A DNA stretch of 53,301 nucleotides from assembly GCA_015066005.1 (NCBI GenBank), contig SVPF01000015.1, positions 1-53,301 on the forward strand. Direction: 5' to 3'. The notes under the pieces are model-generated. The model did no database searches. It saw only the letters and a list, made by a program, of their open reading frames with translations, and was not told the DNA's origin. Made by a program: the position numbers and the translations under genes. Shown here piece by piece: positions 22,798-31,210 of the stretch (positions are counted from its first letter, which is position 1; every line of letters starts with the position of its first letter). This stretch comes from Oscillospiraceae bacterium (lineage in GTDB: Bacteria > Bacillota > Clostridia > Oscillospirales > Acutalibacteraceae).

Positions 22798-24549
22798 TTA
22801 CTTTGTGTACTTTTCGCGAGCTACATAGCTTGTATGCAAATCGTGGTGAGCCTTATGACCGCCAAAGCCGTCATACCATTCACTGTAAAGGGTCTTTACA
22901 ACGGGAGATTCGTGTGACTTACGAATAGCCATTGAAGCATCCTGATCGTAAAGTGCCTTAGCGCGAACTGCCTTAAGGTCAACAGTATCGCGTACAGACT
23001 GAGGCTGAATAGGCTGACCGCCGCCGTTTACACAACCGCCGGGACAACCCATAATTTCGATAAAGGTCCAACCAGCAGGGTTGCCTGCCTTAAGCTGATC
23101 CATTACACACTTAGCAGCAGCTGCGCCCGAAGCAACAGCAACCTTGATGTCGCTGCCGTTGATGTTAACGGTTGCCTGCTTAAGACCCATTGTGCCACGA
23201 ACTGCAGTAAAGTCAACGTCGGTGTTGTCCTTACCGGTAAGCCAGTCATTAGCAGTACGGAGAGCTGCTTCCATAACACCGCCGGTAGCACCGAAGATTA
23301 CAGCAGCACCGGTATCTTCACCGAGAGGAGAATCAAATTCTTCATCGGGAAGTGCGGTAAACTTAATACCTGCACGGTCAATCATACGGCCAAGCTCACG
23401 AGTGGTGATAGCAATATCAACATCGGGAACGCCTGCAGCAGACTGATCCTCACGACCGATTTCGAACTTCTTAGCGGTACAAGGCATAACTGATACAGAA
23501 ACGATATCCTTAGGATCGATACCCATCTTGTTAGCGTAATAGGTCTTAATTACTGCACCTGCCATCTGCTGAGGAGACTTGCAGGTAGAAAGATGGTTAA
23601 TCATATCGGGATAGTAATATTCGCAGAACTTAACCCAACCGGGTGAGCAAGAAGTGATCATCGGAAGAGTGCCTGCATTCTGAATGCGCTGAACAAGCTC
23701 GTTAGCTTCTTCAACGATTGTAAGGTCAGCAGCAAAGTCGGTGTCGAATACTCTTGCAAAGCCAAGACGGCGAAGAGCAGCAACCATTTTACCTTCAACG
23801 TTTGAACCGATGGGCATACCGAAGCATTCACCAAGAGTTACACGAACTGAAGGAGCGGTCTGAACAACAACATGCTTTGTGGGGTCAGCTAAAGCTGCCC
23901 AAATCTTATCGGTGTCATCCTTTTCAACCAATGCGCCTGTAGGACAAACAGCGGTACACTGACCGCAGGAAATACAAGGAACATTAGAAAGGCCAACCTC
24001 GAACGGAGTGCCGATATTGGTGTCAATACCGCGGTTGTTAGCGCCGATAACGCCAACGTACTGTTCGTTACAAGCAGCAACGCAACGACGGCAAAGAATA
24101 CACTTATTATTGTCACGAACAAGGTGAGGTGTGCTGTTGTCAAGCTCGTAAACGGGCTTGAAGCCGGCAAATGCGCTTTCATCAACGCCATAATCAAGGC
24201 AAAGCTTCTGCAATTCGCAATTTGTTGAACGTGAGCAAGAAAGACACTTCTTGTCGTGGGTGGAAAGGATAAGCTCCAAGGTAGTCTTGCGAGCCTTTTG
24301 AACCTTTTCGGTGTTGGTTAAAACTTCCATACCCTCACTTACGGGGAATACGCAAGCGGTAACCATTCTAAAGCCTCTGCCTTCGTTTACTTCAACAACG
24401 CAGATACGGCAAGCACCGATTTCATTCTTTTCCTTCATAAAGCAAAGGGTAGGAATTTCAATGCCTGCAACACGGGCAGCATCTAATACTGTAGAGCCCT
24501 TGGGTACAGTAACGGAAATACCGTTAATTTTTAAAGTAATCATATCCAT
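22798..24549 (-). CDS. hydA: [FeFe]-hydrogenase catalytic subunit HydA/HndD type
   Basis: The 583-residue subunit carries, in order, a [2Fe-2S] ferredoxin domain (Cys36, 47, 50, 66), a His-Cys3 [4Fe-4S] site (His98, Cys102, 105, 111), two ferredoxin clusters (Cys150/153/156/160 and 192/195/198/202), the H-cluster domain and a small C-terminal SSU domain. H-cluster motifs are TSCSPGW (Cys301), MPCTAKKFE (Cys357) and EIMGCPGGCVNGGGQP (Cys502, Cys506). With the NuoF- and NuoE-like genes it should form the trimeric bifurcating hydrogenase that oxidises NADH and reduced ferredoxin to H2. The usual TSCC is TSCS here. Confidence 0.95.
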   Translation of the reverse strand: MDMITLKINGISVTVPKGSTVLDAARVAGIEIPTLCFMKEKNEIGACRICVVEVNEGRGFRMVTACVFPVSEGMEVLTNTEKVQKARKTTLELILSTHDKKCLSCSRSTNCELQKLCLDYGVDESAFAGFKPVYELDNSTPHLVRDNNKCILCRRCVAACNEQYVGVIGANNRGIDTNIGTPFEVGLSNVPCISCGQCTAVCPTGALVEKDDTDKIWAALADPTKHVVVQTAPSVRVTLGECFGMPIGSNVEGKMVAALRRLGFARVFDTDFAADLTIVEEANELVQRIQNAGTLPMITSCSPGWVKFCEYYYPDMINHLSTCKSPQQMAGAVIKTYYANKMGIDPKDIVSVSVMPCTAKKFEIGREDQSAAGVPDVDIAITTRELGRMIDRAGIKFTALPDEEFDSPLGEDTGAAVIFGATGGVMEAALRTANDWLTGKDNTDVDFTAVRGTMGLKQATVNINGSDIKVAVASGAAAAKCVMDQLKAGNPAGWTFIEIMGCPGGCVNGGGQPIQPQSVRDTVDLKAVRAKALYDQDASMAIRKSHESPVVKTLYSEWYDGFGGHKAHHDLHTSYVAREKYTK

Positions 24550-24567
24550 TTTATTTAGGCTCCTTTC

Positions 24568-26388
24568 TTAAATCTTGCTGATGGCCTTAAACTTACAGTT
24601 ATCAATACAAACGCCGCACTTAACGCACTTGTCGGGATCAATAACATAAGAAGGAAGCTTGTGGCCGGGTGCAATGTAATCGGTCTTAGAAATAGCATCA
24701 GCAGGGCAATTTCTTGCGCAAAGACCGCAACCGATACATTTATCCTTATCAATAACAAACTTGAGAAGATCTTTACATACGCCTGCAGGACACTTCTTAT
24801 CAACAACGTGAGCAATATATTCATCACGGAAGAAGTTGAGGGTTGAAAGAACGGGGTTAGGAGCAGTTTGACCAAGACCGCAAAGTGAGTTTTGCTTAAT
24901 GTAGTAGCAAAGCTCTTCAAGACGGTCAATGTCTTCTAGTGTGCCCTTGCCCGAAGTAATCTTATCAAGAATTTCTAAAAGACGCTTTGTACCTACACGG
25001 CAAGGAGTACACTTACCGCAGGATTCATCAACAGTAAATTCAAGGAAGAATTTAGCCATATCAACCATACAGTTGTCTTCGTCCATAACGATAAGACCGC
25101 CTGAACCCATCATACAACCGATAGCTGTAAGGTTGTCATAGTCAACAGGTGTATCAATAAGGTGTGCAGGAATACAACCGCCTGAAGGACCACCTGTCTG
25201 AGCAGCCTTGAACTTCTTGCCGTTAGGAATACCGCCGCCGATTTCATCAATAATATGACGGAGGGTTGTACCCATAGCAATTTCAACAAGACCGGTATGA
25301 GCAATCTTACCACCGAGTGCGAATACCTTGGTACCCTTGGACTTTTCAGTACCCATAGAGGTAAACCAGTCAACACCCTTAAGGATGATCTGAGGAATGT
25401 TAGCAAAGGTTTCAACGTTGTTTTCAACGGTGGGCTTACCGAAAAGACCCTTAACTGCAGGATAAGGAGGACGGGGTCTGGGTTCACCACGGTTACCTTC
25501 GATAGATGTCATAAGAGCAGTTTCTTCACCGCAAACGAATGCGCCTGCACCAAGACGGATAAAGAGGTCAAAGTCAAAGCCGCTGCCGAAAATATCCTTA
25601 CCTAAAAGGCCGTATTCACGAGCATCGTCAATAGCCTTTTGTAAACGCTGTACTGCGATAGGATATTCAGCACGAACATAAACATAACCTTCGGTAGCGC
25701 CGATAGCGTAACCAGCGATAGCCATAGCTTCAATTAAGCAATGGGGGTCGCCTTCCAAAATGGAACGGTCCATAAATGCACCGGGGTCACCTTCGTCGGC
25801 GTTACATACTACATATTTTTGGTCAGCCTGGTTGGGAGCTGTTAAAGCCCATTTAAGACCTGTGGGGAAACCACCGCCGCCACGACCACGAAGACCGGAA
25901 TCCTTAACAACCTGAATAACCTGATCAGGTGTCATTTCGGTTAATACCTTACCGAGTGCTGCATAACCGTCCATTGCGATATATTCTTCAATGCTTTCGG
26001 GGTTAATAACACCGCAGTTACGAAGAACAACACGGTCTTGTGACTTGTAGAAAACAGTGTCACTTAAAGCAACGTTGCCCTCTACTGCAGGTGCTTCATC
26101 ACCTGTATCAGCATAAACAAGGCGGTCAACCTTACGACCTTTAAGCAAATGCTCTTCAACAATTTCCTTTACATCTTCTGCAGTAACACGGCTGTAGAAG
26201 GTACCGTCAGGATAAACGATAACAACAGGGCCCAATTCGCAAAGACCAAAACAACCGGTTTGAACAAGCTTAACTTCTTCGGTAAGACCAAATGCTTCAA
26301 GGTTTTCTGCGAAAGCCTTTTGAATAGAAGCACTGCCTGACGAAGTACAGCCTGTACCGCCACAGATTAAGACATGTGCACGAATCAT
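24568..26388 (-). CDS. hydB: NuoF-like diaphorase subunit of the bifurcating hydrogenase (HydB/HndC)
   Basis: The ~606-residue flavoprotein has an N-terminal thioredoxin-like [2Fe-2S] domain (CGGTGC, then QTGCFGLC), the FMN/NADH-binding NuoF core (GRGGGGFPTGLKW, NADEGDPGAFMDR, GAGAYVCGEETALM-like), the [4Fe-4S] loop ESCGKCTPCRVG and two C-terminal ferredoxin clusters (DKCIGCGLCARNCP and DKCVKCGVCIDNC). It binds NAD and is the likely flavin site of electron bifurcation. ATG 26388 follows GGAGGT; the in-frame TTG 26403 overlaps that site. It lies 18 bases upstream of hydA. Confidence 0.95.
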   Translation of the reverse strand: MIRAHVLICGGTGCTSSGSASIQKAFAENLEAFGLTEEVKLVQTGCFGLCELGPVVIVYPDGTFYSRVTAEDVKEIVEEHLLKGRKVDRLVYADTGDEAPAVEGNVALSDTVFYKSQDRVVLRNCGVINPESIEEYIAMDGYAALGKVLTEMTPDQVIQVVKDSGLRGRGGGGFPTGLKWALTAPNQADQKYVVCNADEGDPGAFMDRSILEGDPHCLIEAMAIAGYAIGATEGYVYVRAEYPIAVQRLQKAIDDAREYGLLGKDIFGSGFDFDLFIRLGAGAFVCGEETALMTSIEGNRGEPRPRPPYPAVKGLFGKPTVENNVETFANIPQIILKGVDWFTSMGTEKSKGTKVFALGGKIAHTGLVEIAMGTTLRHIIDEIGGGIPNGKKFKAAQTGGPSGGCIPAHLIDTPVDYDNLTAIGCMMGSGGLIVMDEDNCMVDMAKFFLEFTVDESCGKCTPCRVGTKRLLEILDKITSGKGTLEDIDRLEELCYYIKQNSLCGLGQTAPNPVLSTLNFFRDEYIAHVVDKKCPAGVCKDLLKFVIDKDKCIGCGLCARNCPADAISKTDYIAPGHKLPSYVIDPDKCVKCGVCIDNCKFKAISKI

Positions 26389-26408
26389 GTTTTTTACCTC
26401 CAATTATT

Positions 26409-26777
26409 TTACTGGTTAGCGCCGATTGTATATTCAACTACAACCTTGCCGCCCTTTAAATGTTCATTAGCAATGCGCTTAGCTTTATCAGCGTCTACCT
26501 TAACATAGGTAACCTTTTCCTTGCCTGCTTCGTAAACCTCAACAATGGGTTCATACTGGCAAAGACCGATGCAGCCTGTTTGAGAAACCGTAACAGTTTC
26601 CATAAGACCTAAAGCGTTAACCTCTTCAACAAATGTGCTGAGAACGGGTCTTGCACCTGCTGCAATACCACAGGTGGCCATACCAACAACAACACGGGTA
26701 GCGTTGGTGCCTTCACGAAGAACAACCTTGTCCTTCATTCTTTCTTTAATTGCCTGTAATTCAGCTAAAGATTTCAT
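26409..26777 (-). CDS. Thioredoxin-like [2Fe-2S] ferredoxin subunit (HndB-like)
   Basis: The 122-residue protein matches the thioredoxin-like [2Fe-2S] fold: ATCGIAAGARP with the first Cys, then SQTGCIGLC with two more, and VKVDADKAKRIANEHLKGG at the end, very like the N-terminal domain of the HydB protein next door. In NADP-reducing hydrogenases of Desulfovibrio a comparable gene is hndB. It probably passes electrons within the complex or fills the same role as a detached HydB domain. It lies 20 bases upstream of hydB. Confidence 0.85.
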   Translation of the reverse strand: MKSLAELQAIKERMKDKVVLREGTNATRVVVGMATCGIAAGARPVLSTFVEEVNALGLMETVTVSQTGCIGLCQYEPIVEVYEAGKEKVTYVKVDADKAKRIANEHLKGGKVVVEYTIGANQ

Positions 26778-26800
26778 TTTAAAGTCATCCTTTCCTAATA

Positions 26801-27355
26801 CTATTTAAGAACTTCGGAATATTGCTCTTTCAAATATTCCTCTATCCATTTAATTACTTCATAAGTATCAAGGGGTATTCCCTCAAGTGTTTCACGAAGC
26901 TCTCTCGTGTCAAGTGTTACGGAATTTTCACCGATAGTATGAATAAAGAGAAAATCGGTTTCGGGGTGCCCTTGAATTAAAGTTGTAATGGTTGATACCA
27001 CATCCCCAAGAGGTGTGAAATCAATATGGTTTTTATAAAAAACTGCTTTTACGACTGTGCCGTGACCTTCGGGAAATTCGCTTTGGTGACGGGAAGTTAT
27101 CGTTACTTCCCCACCCGTTTGCTCTGCCGCCAGCTTTAAAAGCGGCAATCCTAAACCAACCTTACGGGTTGTACGGGTAGTTGTAAACGGGTTTGTAACC
27201 GATTCCAAAATTTCCTTTGTCATACCGCAACCATTATCGGTAATGGTTAAAACCAAATCATTCTCGGCTTCAAAAATACTTATTTCAGTAAGGGTTGCCC
27301 CTGCTTTAACCGAATTTTCGGTTATATCAAGAATATTAAGTGATAGTTCCTTCAT
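26801..27355 (-). CDS. GHKL-type ATPase, hydrogenase-locus regulator candidate
   Basis: The 184-residue protein has the Bergerat fold of histidine kinases and anti-sigma factors: N box LNILDITENSVKAGA, G1 box DNGCGM, F-like NPFTTTRTTRKVGLGLPLLKL (G2). No dimerisation or phosphoacceptor histidine domain is present, and about 70 extra residues follow the ATPase. It overlaps the PHP gene by four bases. Such genes accompany Clostridia hydrogenase operons, and a kinase or partner-switching role is inferred only. Confidence 0.8.
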   Translation of the reverse strand: MKELSLNILDITENSVKAGATLTEISIFEAENDLVLTITDNGCGMTKEILESVTNPFTTTRTTRKVGLGLPLLKLAAEQTGGEVTITSRHQSEFPEGHGTVVKAVFYKNHIDFTPLGDVVSTITTLIQGHPETDFLFIHTIGENSVTLDTRELRETLEGIPLDTYEVIKWIEEYLKEQYSEVLK

Positions 27356-28077
27356 AATATCCCCTTCAAAGCCTTGAAAAGATTTTCAACTGCATTTTCA
27401 TCATCATCCGGCAGAAAAAAACAGTCCTGCGCTTCCTTAATATCCATAAGCTGATGTGCATCCGAACTGAAAACCAATTGGCTTTCAGGAAGGCTTGCCA
27501 TAACCGCATAATCGGTTACTTTTTCCTTTGAGTGAAGCTCGGCACAAGTGAACTTGCTTTCGGGTGGAAACGCACCCAAAACCGCAATTACTGAATTTGA
27601 CGGACGGTCAATATGTGCAGGATAACATACACCACCATAGCTTTCCACAAGCTTTGGTGCCTCATCAAAGGAAACATTTGTCGCAAAGGACAGTGTGTTT
27701 TCCACTTCACCGATAATATTGTCATCCTCGTCCATAATAAGCTGTCTGCCAAAAATATCAGGTCGGTTTGGTACCGGTATGCGATAACTGTCAAGCGCTT
27801 TATCGAAAGCGGTGGCGTCATCCAAGGTTTTAAACAAGCACACCATATGAATATCCTCAGCGGTGGTAAGCTCCATCCCTGCAACTGCGATTATACCGTA
27901 AGCCTTGGCCGCTTTAAAAAAAGCAGGACAGTTTTTTGTTGTGTTATGGTCGGTTAAGGCCATAATACTTAAACCGTTAAGCTTACCTATACCCGCAACC
28001 GAAGCAGGTGTTGCCTCATCATCCCCGCAGGGCGATAAACACGAATGAATGTGCAAATCGTAAAAATACTTTTTCAT
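27352..28077 (-). CDS. PHP-domain metal-dependent phosphoesterase
   Basis: The 241-residue protein carries the complete PHP metal ligand set: DLHIHS, ALTDHN, the Glu in AGMELTT, HIDRPS and the late SSDAHQL. The family hydrolyses phosphoesters, including nucleotide and phospho-sugar substrates. Overlaps of four bases with both flanking genes (ATGA type) show tight coupling to the DRTGG gene and the ATPase. Its substrate in this hydrogenase context is unknown. Confidence 0.87.
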   Translation of the reverse strand: MKKYFYDLHIHSCLSPCGDDEATPASVAGIGKLNGLSIMALTDHNTTKNCPAFFKAAKAYGIIAVAGMELTTAEDIHMVCLFKTLDDATAFDKALDSYRIPVPNRPDIFGRQLIMDEDDNIIGEVENTLSFATNVSFDEAPKLVESYGGVCYPAHIDRPSNSVIAVLGAFPPESKFTCAELHSKEKVTDYAVMASLPESQLVFSSDAHQLMDIKEAQDCFFLPDDDENAVENLFKALKGIL

Positions 28078-28400
28078 ATCAGACCATTTAAAATTACGGC
28101 CGCTTCGTAAATACTTAAATTTGTGGAAATTATATTTATTTCCTTATCAATAGCGGTTGCCTTGATGCTTTCATCAACTGTTACACCCTCGGCCAAAATA
28201 ATGCAGGCTGTATCAGCAAGTGAAGCCACCGCTAAAATATTTACATTAGACATAATTGTTATCCAGGCGTCGTCACTTTTAGCGCGTCCCATAACCCAGC
28301 TTAAAAGGTCACCGATGTAAACATCCTTAATTACACGGTCACCGTCGGTCAAGGTAACGGATGAAAAATTTTCATTTTTAAGCAAATCGCTTACTGTCAT
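28074..28400 (-). CDS. DRTGG-domain protein (second of two)
   Basis: The 108-residue protein consists of one DRTGG-like domain (KDVYIGDLLSWVMGRAKSDDAWITIMSNVNI region, ending ISTNLSIYEAAVILNGL). DRTGG domains also occur in phosphotransacetylase and CBS proteins and are thought to bind a ligand. It shares its first base with the end of the H-cluster protein gene and overlaps the PHP gene by four bases. Confidence 0.8.
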   Translation of the reverse strand: MTVSDLLKNENFSSVTLTDGDRVIKDVYIGDLLSWVMGRAKSDDAWITIMSNVNILAVASLADTACIILAEGVTVDESIKATAIDKEINIISTNLSIYEAAVILNGLI

Positions 28401-29659
28401 TACCCTTCACCCTTGTCCTTACACTTTTTTATAAGACACTTGTCAATGCTTGACAGCCCTTTAACAATATCCTCCGCTAAAGCGCGGCAGGTCGGTGCCC
28501 CACATGACCCACAATCGAGCCCGGGAAGCTCACCCTTTATACGCTGAATGTCAGACAGCATACGCATAGATTCCGCCATACTGTCAGAAAGACGGGAAAT
28601 TGGCTGGTAAACGGGTAAATTGTCAAAAAGGAAGCCGTCGGGAATGTAACCGTCGCTGTCCTTAACAAAGTTTTCCGAAACAGGCAAATACCGCCTTAAA
28701 GACTGAAGCCTTGCTTTTGCGATAAAGGGATTTTGTATCGTTAAAACGCCGCCGACACAACCGCCCGGACAAGCGTTTAATTCGATAAATTCAAGATTTG
28801 GAAAGTCACCGTTTTCAAGCTGGTCTAAAACCTTGATAACATTTTCAATACCGTCAGCCGCTAAATAGCTTTCGTTGAAAATTGCGGTTGCTTCACCGCC
28901 TGATGAAGCCCAGCCAATACCGATGATACCCGAATTGGAAAGCGATTTAACATCGCTGGTGTGTGACATCACACTTATAAGCTGAAAATAAATGTCGCTT
29001 ATAGGAACAACTAAATCAACCTTGCTTTTATAGTCGGCAAAGCCGTTTTTAACATAGCTTGCCTTTGCAGGACAGGGTGAAATAAAGCAAACACCGATAT
29101 CCTCATCCGAAAGCTCGGGATGCTCCCTTTTAGCCTTTTGGCGAGCAAGGTCGGCCGCAACCTCCATTGGCGGCAGCATATGAATTATATTGTCCGTAAG
29201 GGACCTAAACCTTAATGCAATAAGTCGCGTTACCACAGGACAAGCTGAGCTTATTGCGGGCTTTGTAATAGAATCAGTTTTTAAATATTTTCGCGTATAG
29301 GCTGAAACCAATTCAGCCGCGGCCGAAACCTCAAAAACATCATCAAAGCCAAGCTTTATAAGTCCGTCAAGGACATAATCCACATCATCCAAATTTTCAA
29401 ACTGGCCGTAAAGCGTCGGTGCGGGAAGAGCTATCTTCCATTTAAATTTGTCCATTCCCGAAAGGGCATTACATTTTGCCTTTTTTGCATGGTGAGGACA
29501 AACCCTTATACATTCACCGCAGTCAATACAGCGTCCCTCGTTTATAACGGCGTGACCGTCCTTAACGCGAATTGCCTCAGTCGGACAATGCTTTAAGCAG
29601 GTGGTACAGCCGGTACATTTTTCGACATCTAAAAAAACTGAATGCTCGTATGTATTCAT
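28400..29659 (-). CDS. Sensory-type [FeFe]-hydrogenase-like protein (HydS-like)
   Basis: The 419-residue protein has two N-terminal ferredoxin clusters (Cys15/18/21/25 and 44/47/50/54), an H-cluster domain with all four cluster cysteines (Cys140 in SSACPVV, Cys196 in SPCPAKA, Cys297 and Cys301 in ELNACPGGCVGG), and a C-terminal extra Fe-S motif (Cys383, 386, 391, 408 in DCGSCGAPTC...C). The proton-transfer cysteine preceding Cys140 is Ala139, the change known from slow, putatively sensory hydrogenases such as Thermotoga HydS. It lacks a PAS domain. It sits centrally in the signalling module. Confidence 0.82.
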   Translation of the reverse strand: MNTYEHSVFLDVEKCTGCTTCLKHCPTEAIRVKDGHAVINEGRCIDCGECIRVCPHHAKKAKCNALSGMDKFKWKIALPAPTLYGQFENLDDVDYVLDGLIKLGFDDVFEVSAAAELVSAYTRKYLKTDSITKPAISSACPVVTRLIALRFRSLTDNIIHMLPPMEVAADLARQKAKREHPELSDEDIGVCFISPCPAKASYVKNGFADYKSKVDLVVPISDIYFQLISVMSHTSDVKSLSNSGIIGIGWASSGGEATAIFNESYLAADGIENVIKVLDQLENGDFPNLEFIELNACPGGCVGGVLTIQNPFIAKARLQSLRRYLPVSENFVKDSDGYIPDGFLFDNLPVYQPISRLSDSMAESMRMLSDIQRIKGELPGLDCGSCGAPTCRALAEDIVKGLSSIDKCLIKKCKDKGEG

Positions 29660-29678
29660 AATTTATACCTGCCGAAAA

Positions 29679-30104
29679 TTAGTTAATATTTACTCGCATA
29701 GTGATGGTTGTACCCACCCCTACGGTAGAGTCGATTTCCATAAAGTCGGAATAGCGCTTCATATTAGGAAGTCCCATACCTGCGCCAAAGCCCAAGGAAC
29801 GAATATTTTCGGTTGCAGTGGAAAAACCCTCCTGCATAGCCTGTTCAATATCCTTAATACCGGGGCCGTTATCCTTAAGCACAATTTCAACATAATCCTC
29901 CGTTACGCTGACATCGGCAACACCGCCGCCTGCGTGGATAACCATATTGATTTCGCCCTCATACATTGCAATGGAAACCTGCCTGATTTTTTCGGGTGGC
30001 AACCCTAACTGCCTTAAATTCTTTTTTACCATTACCGAGGCGTGACCGGCTGATGTAAAATCGTTACCGTCAACCTCGAAATGAAATTTTAAAGCCTCAG
30101 ACAT
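29679..30104 (-). CDS. Anti-sigma-factor-like ATPase (RsbW/SpoIIAB type)
   Basis: The 141-residue protein is a minimal GHKL ATPase: EGEINMVIHAGG as N box, LKDNGPGIKDIEQAMQEGFST as G1, and RSLGFGAGMGLPNMKRYSD as G2. Its size and form match serine-kinase anti-sigma factors, but no anti-anti-sigma or sigma gene is adjacent. It overlaps the preceding DRTGG gene by eight bases. Together with the second ATPase it forms a duplicated DRTGG + ATPase pairing in this operon. Confidence 0.83.
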   Translation of the reverse strand: MSEALKFHFEVDGNDFTSAGHASVMVKKNLRQLGLPPEKIRQVSIAMYEGEINMVIHAGGGVADVSVTEDYVEIVLKDNGPGIKDIEQAMQEGFSTATENIRSLGFGAGMGLPNMKRYSDFMEIDSTVGVGTTITMRVNIN

Positions 30105-30453
30105 TTTTAACTCTGTTCCCTACAAGGCCGTTGCTGTACAAAATACCGCAAGCTTCATAGAGTCTTTTACTTGATGCCAAAAGAACAATACCGCTTTCCT
30201 GCGCCAAAGAAATCATTTCGGCAGTGGGATTCTTGGAGCGAACGAATACGACACATTTCATATCCATCATTTCGGCGGTTCTTATGACCTGTGAGTTTAC
30301 AAGACCGGTAAGTAAAACTGCCTGGTCCTTAACATAAGCTAAAACATCGCTCATCATATCGCTTCCGCAAGCGGAATAAACATGAGCGCCAAGCTCTTCC
30401 TCACAGCAGATAACCTCAGCTTCGAGTAAATCCTTAATTGTACTGATTTTCAT
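30097..30453 (-). CDS. DRTGG-domain protein (first of two)
   Basis: The 118-residue protein is a single DRTGG-like domain (CCEEELGAHVYSACGSDMMSDVLAY, then GLVNSQVIRTAEMMDMKCVVFVRSK). It lies 20 bases after the hydC gene and overlaps the RsbW-like ATPase gene. It is diverged from the other DRTGG protein of the operon and has three cysteines near the N terminus (CC and SACGS), which could be redox-active. Confidence 0.8.
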   Translation of the reverse strand: MKISTIKDLLEAEVICCEEELGAHVYSACGSDMMSDVLAYVKDQAVLLTGLVNSQVIRTAEMMDMKCVVFVRSKNPTAEMISLAQESGIVLLASSKRLYEACGILYSNGLVGNRVKNV

Positions 30454-30473
30454 ACAAACATTATCCCCTCGGT

Positions 30474-30977
30474 TTATTTTACGAAACCGTATTTTTCGAG
30501 AATACCGTCAACATCGTCAACAGTAAGACGACCGTAAACTTCCTCGTTAACTGTTAAAACAGGTGCCAAACCGCAAGCGCCGATGCAACGACAAGCAGTA
30601 AGTGAGAACTTACCGTCTTCGGTGCATTCGTCCGAACCGATACCTAAGCGTTCTGAAAGCTTGTTAAAGATATCACCTGAGCCTTTAACATAGCAAGCAG
30701 TACCAAGGCAAACTGAAATGTTGTAATCGCCCTTGGGTGAAAGTGAGAACTGAGCATAGAATGTTGCAACGCCGTAAACCTTTTCAAGCGGAACATCCAT
30801 ACCGTCAGCTATCATTATTTGCACCTCGATAGGAAGGTAGCCGTAAATGTCCTGTGCTTTTTGCATTACTGCCATCAATAAGCTCTTGTCGTGCTTATGA
30901 GCATCGATAACACTTTTAAGCTTTGCTTCCTGTTCAGGCGTTCCCTTGAAAGGGAGATTGCTGATTTTTTTAAGCAT
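30474..30977 (-). CDS. hydC: NuoE-like [2Fe-2S] subunit of the bifurcating hydrogenase (HydC/HndA)
   Basis: The 167-residue protein has the thioredoxin-like NuoE fold with [2Fe-2S] ligands in VCLGTACYVKG and ACRCIGACGLAP, after an N-terminal helical region (DIYGYLPIEVQIMIADGMDVPLE). It is the first gene of the operon, preceded by AAGGAGG and a leader of about 70 bases. It joins HydB and HydA in the trimer although seven genes lie between. Confidence 0.93.
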   Translation of the reverse strand: MLKKISNLPFKGTPEQEAKLKSVIDAHKHDKSLLMAVMQKAQDIYGYLPIEVQIMIADGMDVPLEKVYGVATFYAQFSLSPKGDYNISVCLGTACYVKGSGDIFNKLSERLGIGSDECTEDGKFSLTACRCIGACGLAPVLTVNEEVYGRLTVDDVDGILEKYGFVK

Positions 30978-31013
30978 GTAACAAATCCTCCTTAAGATAA
31001 TTGCCGTATAAGT

Positions 31014-31034
31014 CTATATATTAGAAATATATAG
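31014..31034. promoter_or_regulatory. Operator-like dyad in the hydrogenase operon leader
   Basis: CTATATATT (31014-31022) and AATATATAG (31026-31034) are exact inverted copies, three bases apart, about 12-32 bases downstream of the expected transcription start. The arms do not match the Rex consensus. An operator is inferred from symmetry and position. Confidence 0.5.
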
Positions 31035-31052
31035 ATTTACATATACGTTAAA

Positions 31053-31080
31053 ATTATAACATACTTTTTTCAATTTGCAA
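31053..31080 (-). promoter_or_regulatory. Promoter of the hydrogenase operon
   Basis: Minus-strand TTGCAA (31080-31075), 16-base spacer, perfect TATAAT (31058-31053). The leader to hydC is about 70 bases. Confidence 0.8.
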
Positions 31081-31150
31081 AGGGTTTTTATAGATTTTTA
31101 GCCTTTTTATTAACAAAAAATAATACTTTTTTAAAAATAGGCGACTTTTG

Positions 31151-31179
31151 TTGAATTTTCGGTGACAATATAGTATAAT
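31151..31179 (+). promoter_or_regulatory. Promoter of the peptide-binding lipoprotein gene
   Basis: TTGAAT (31151-31156), 17-base spacer, TATAAT (31174-31179), 32 bases before the start codon with GAAAGGA in between. Confidence 0.82.
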
Positions 31180-31210
31180 AAACGGTACAAAATTTGAAAG
31201 GAAACGAAAA

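Noticed and set aside
31014-31080. Rex operator at the hydrogenase promoter
   Set aside because: No TTGTTAA-n6-TTAACAA-like sequence is seen; the dyad present has different arms.
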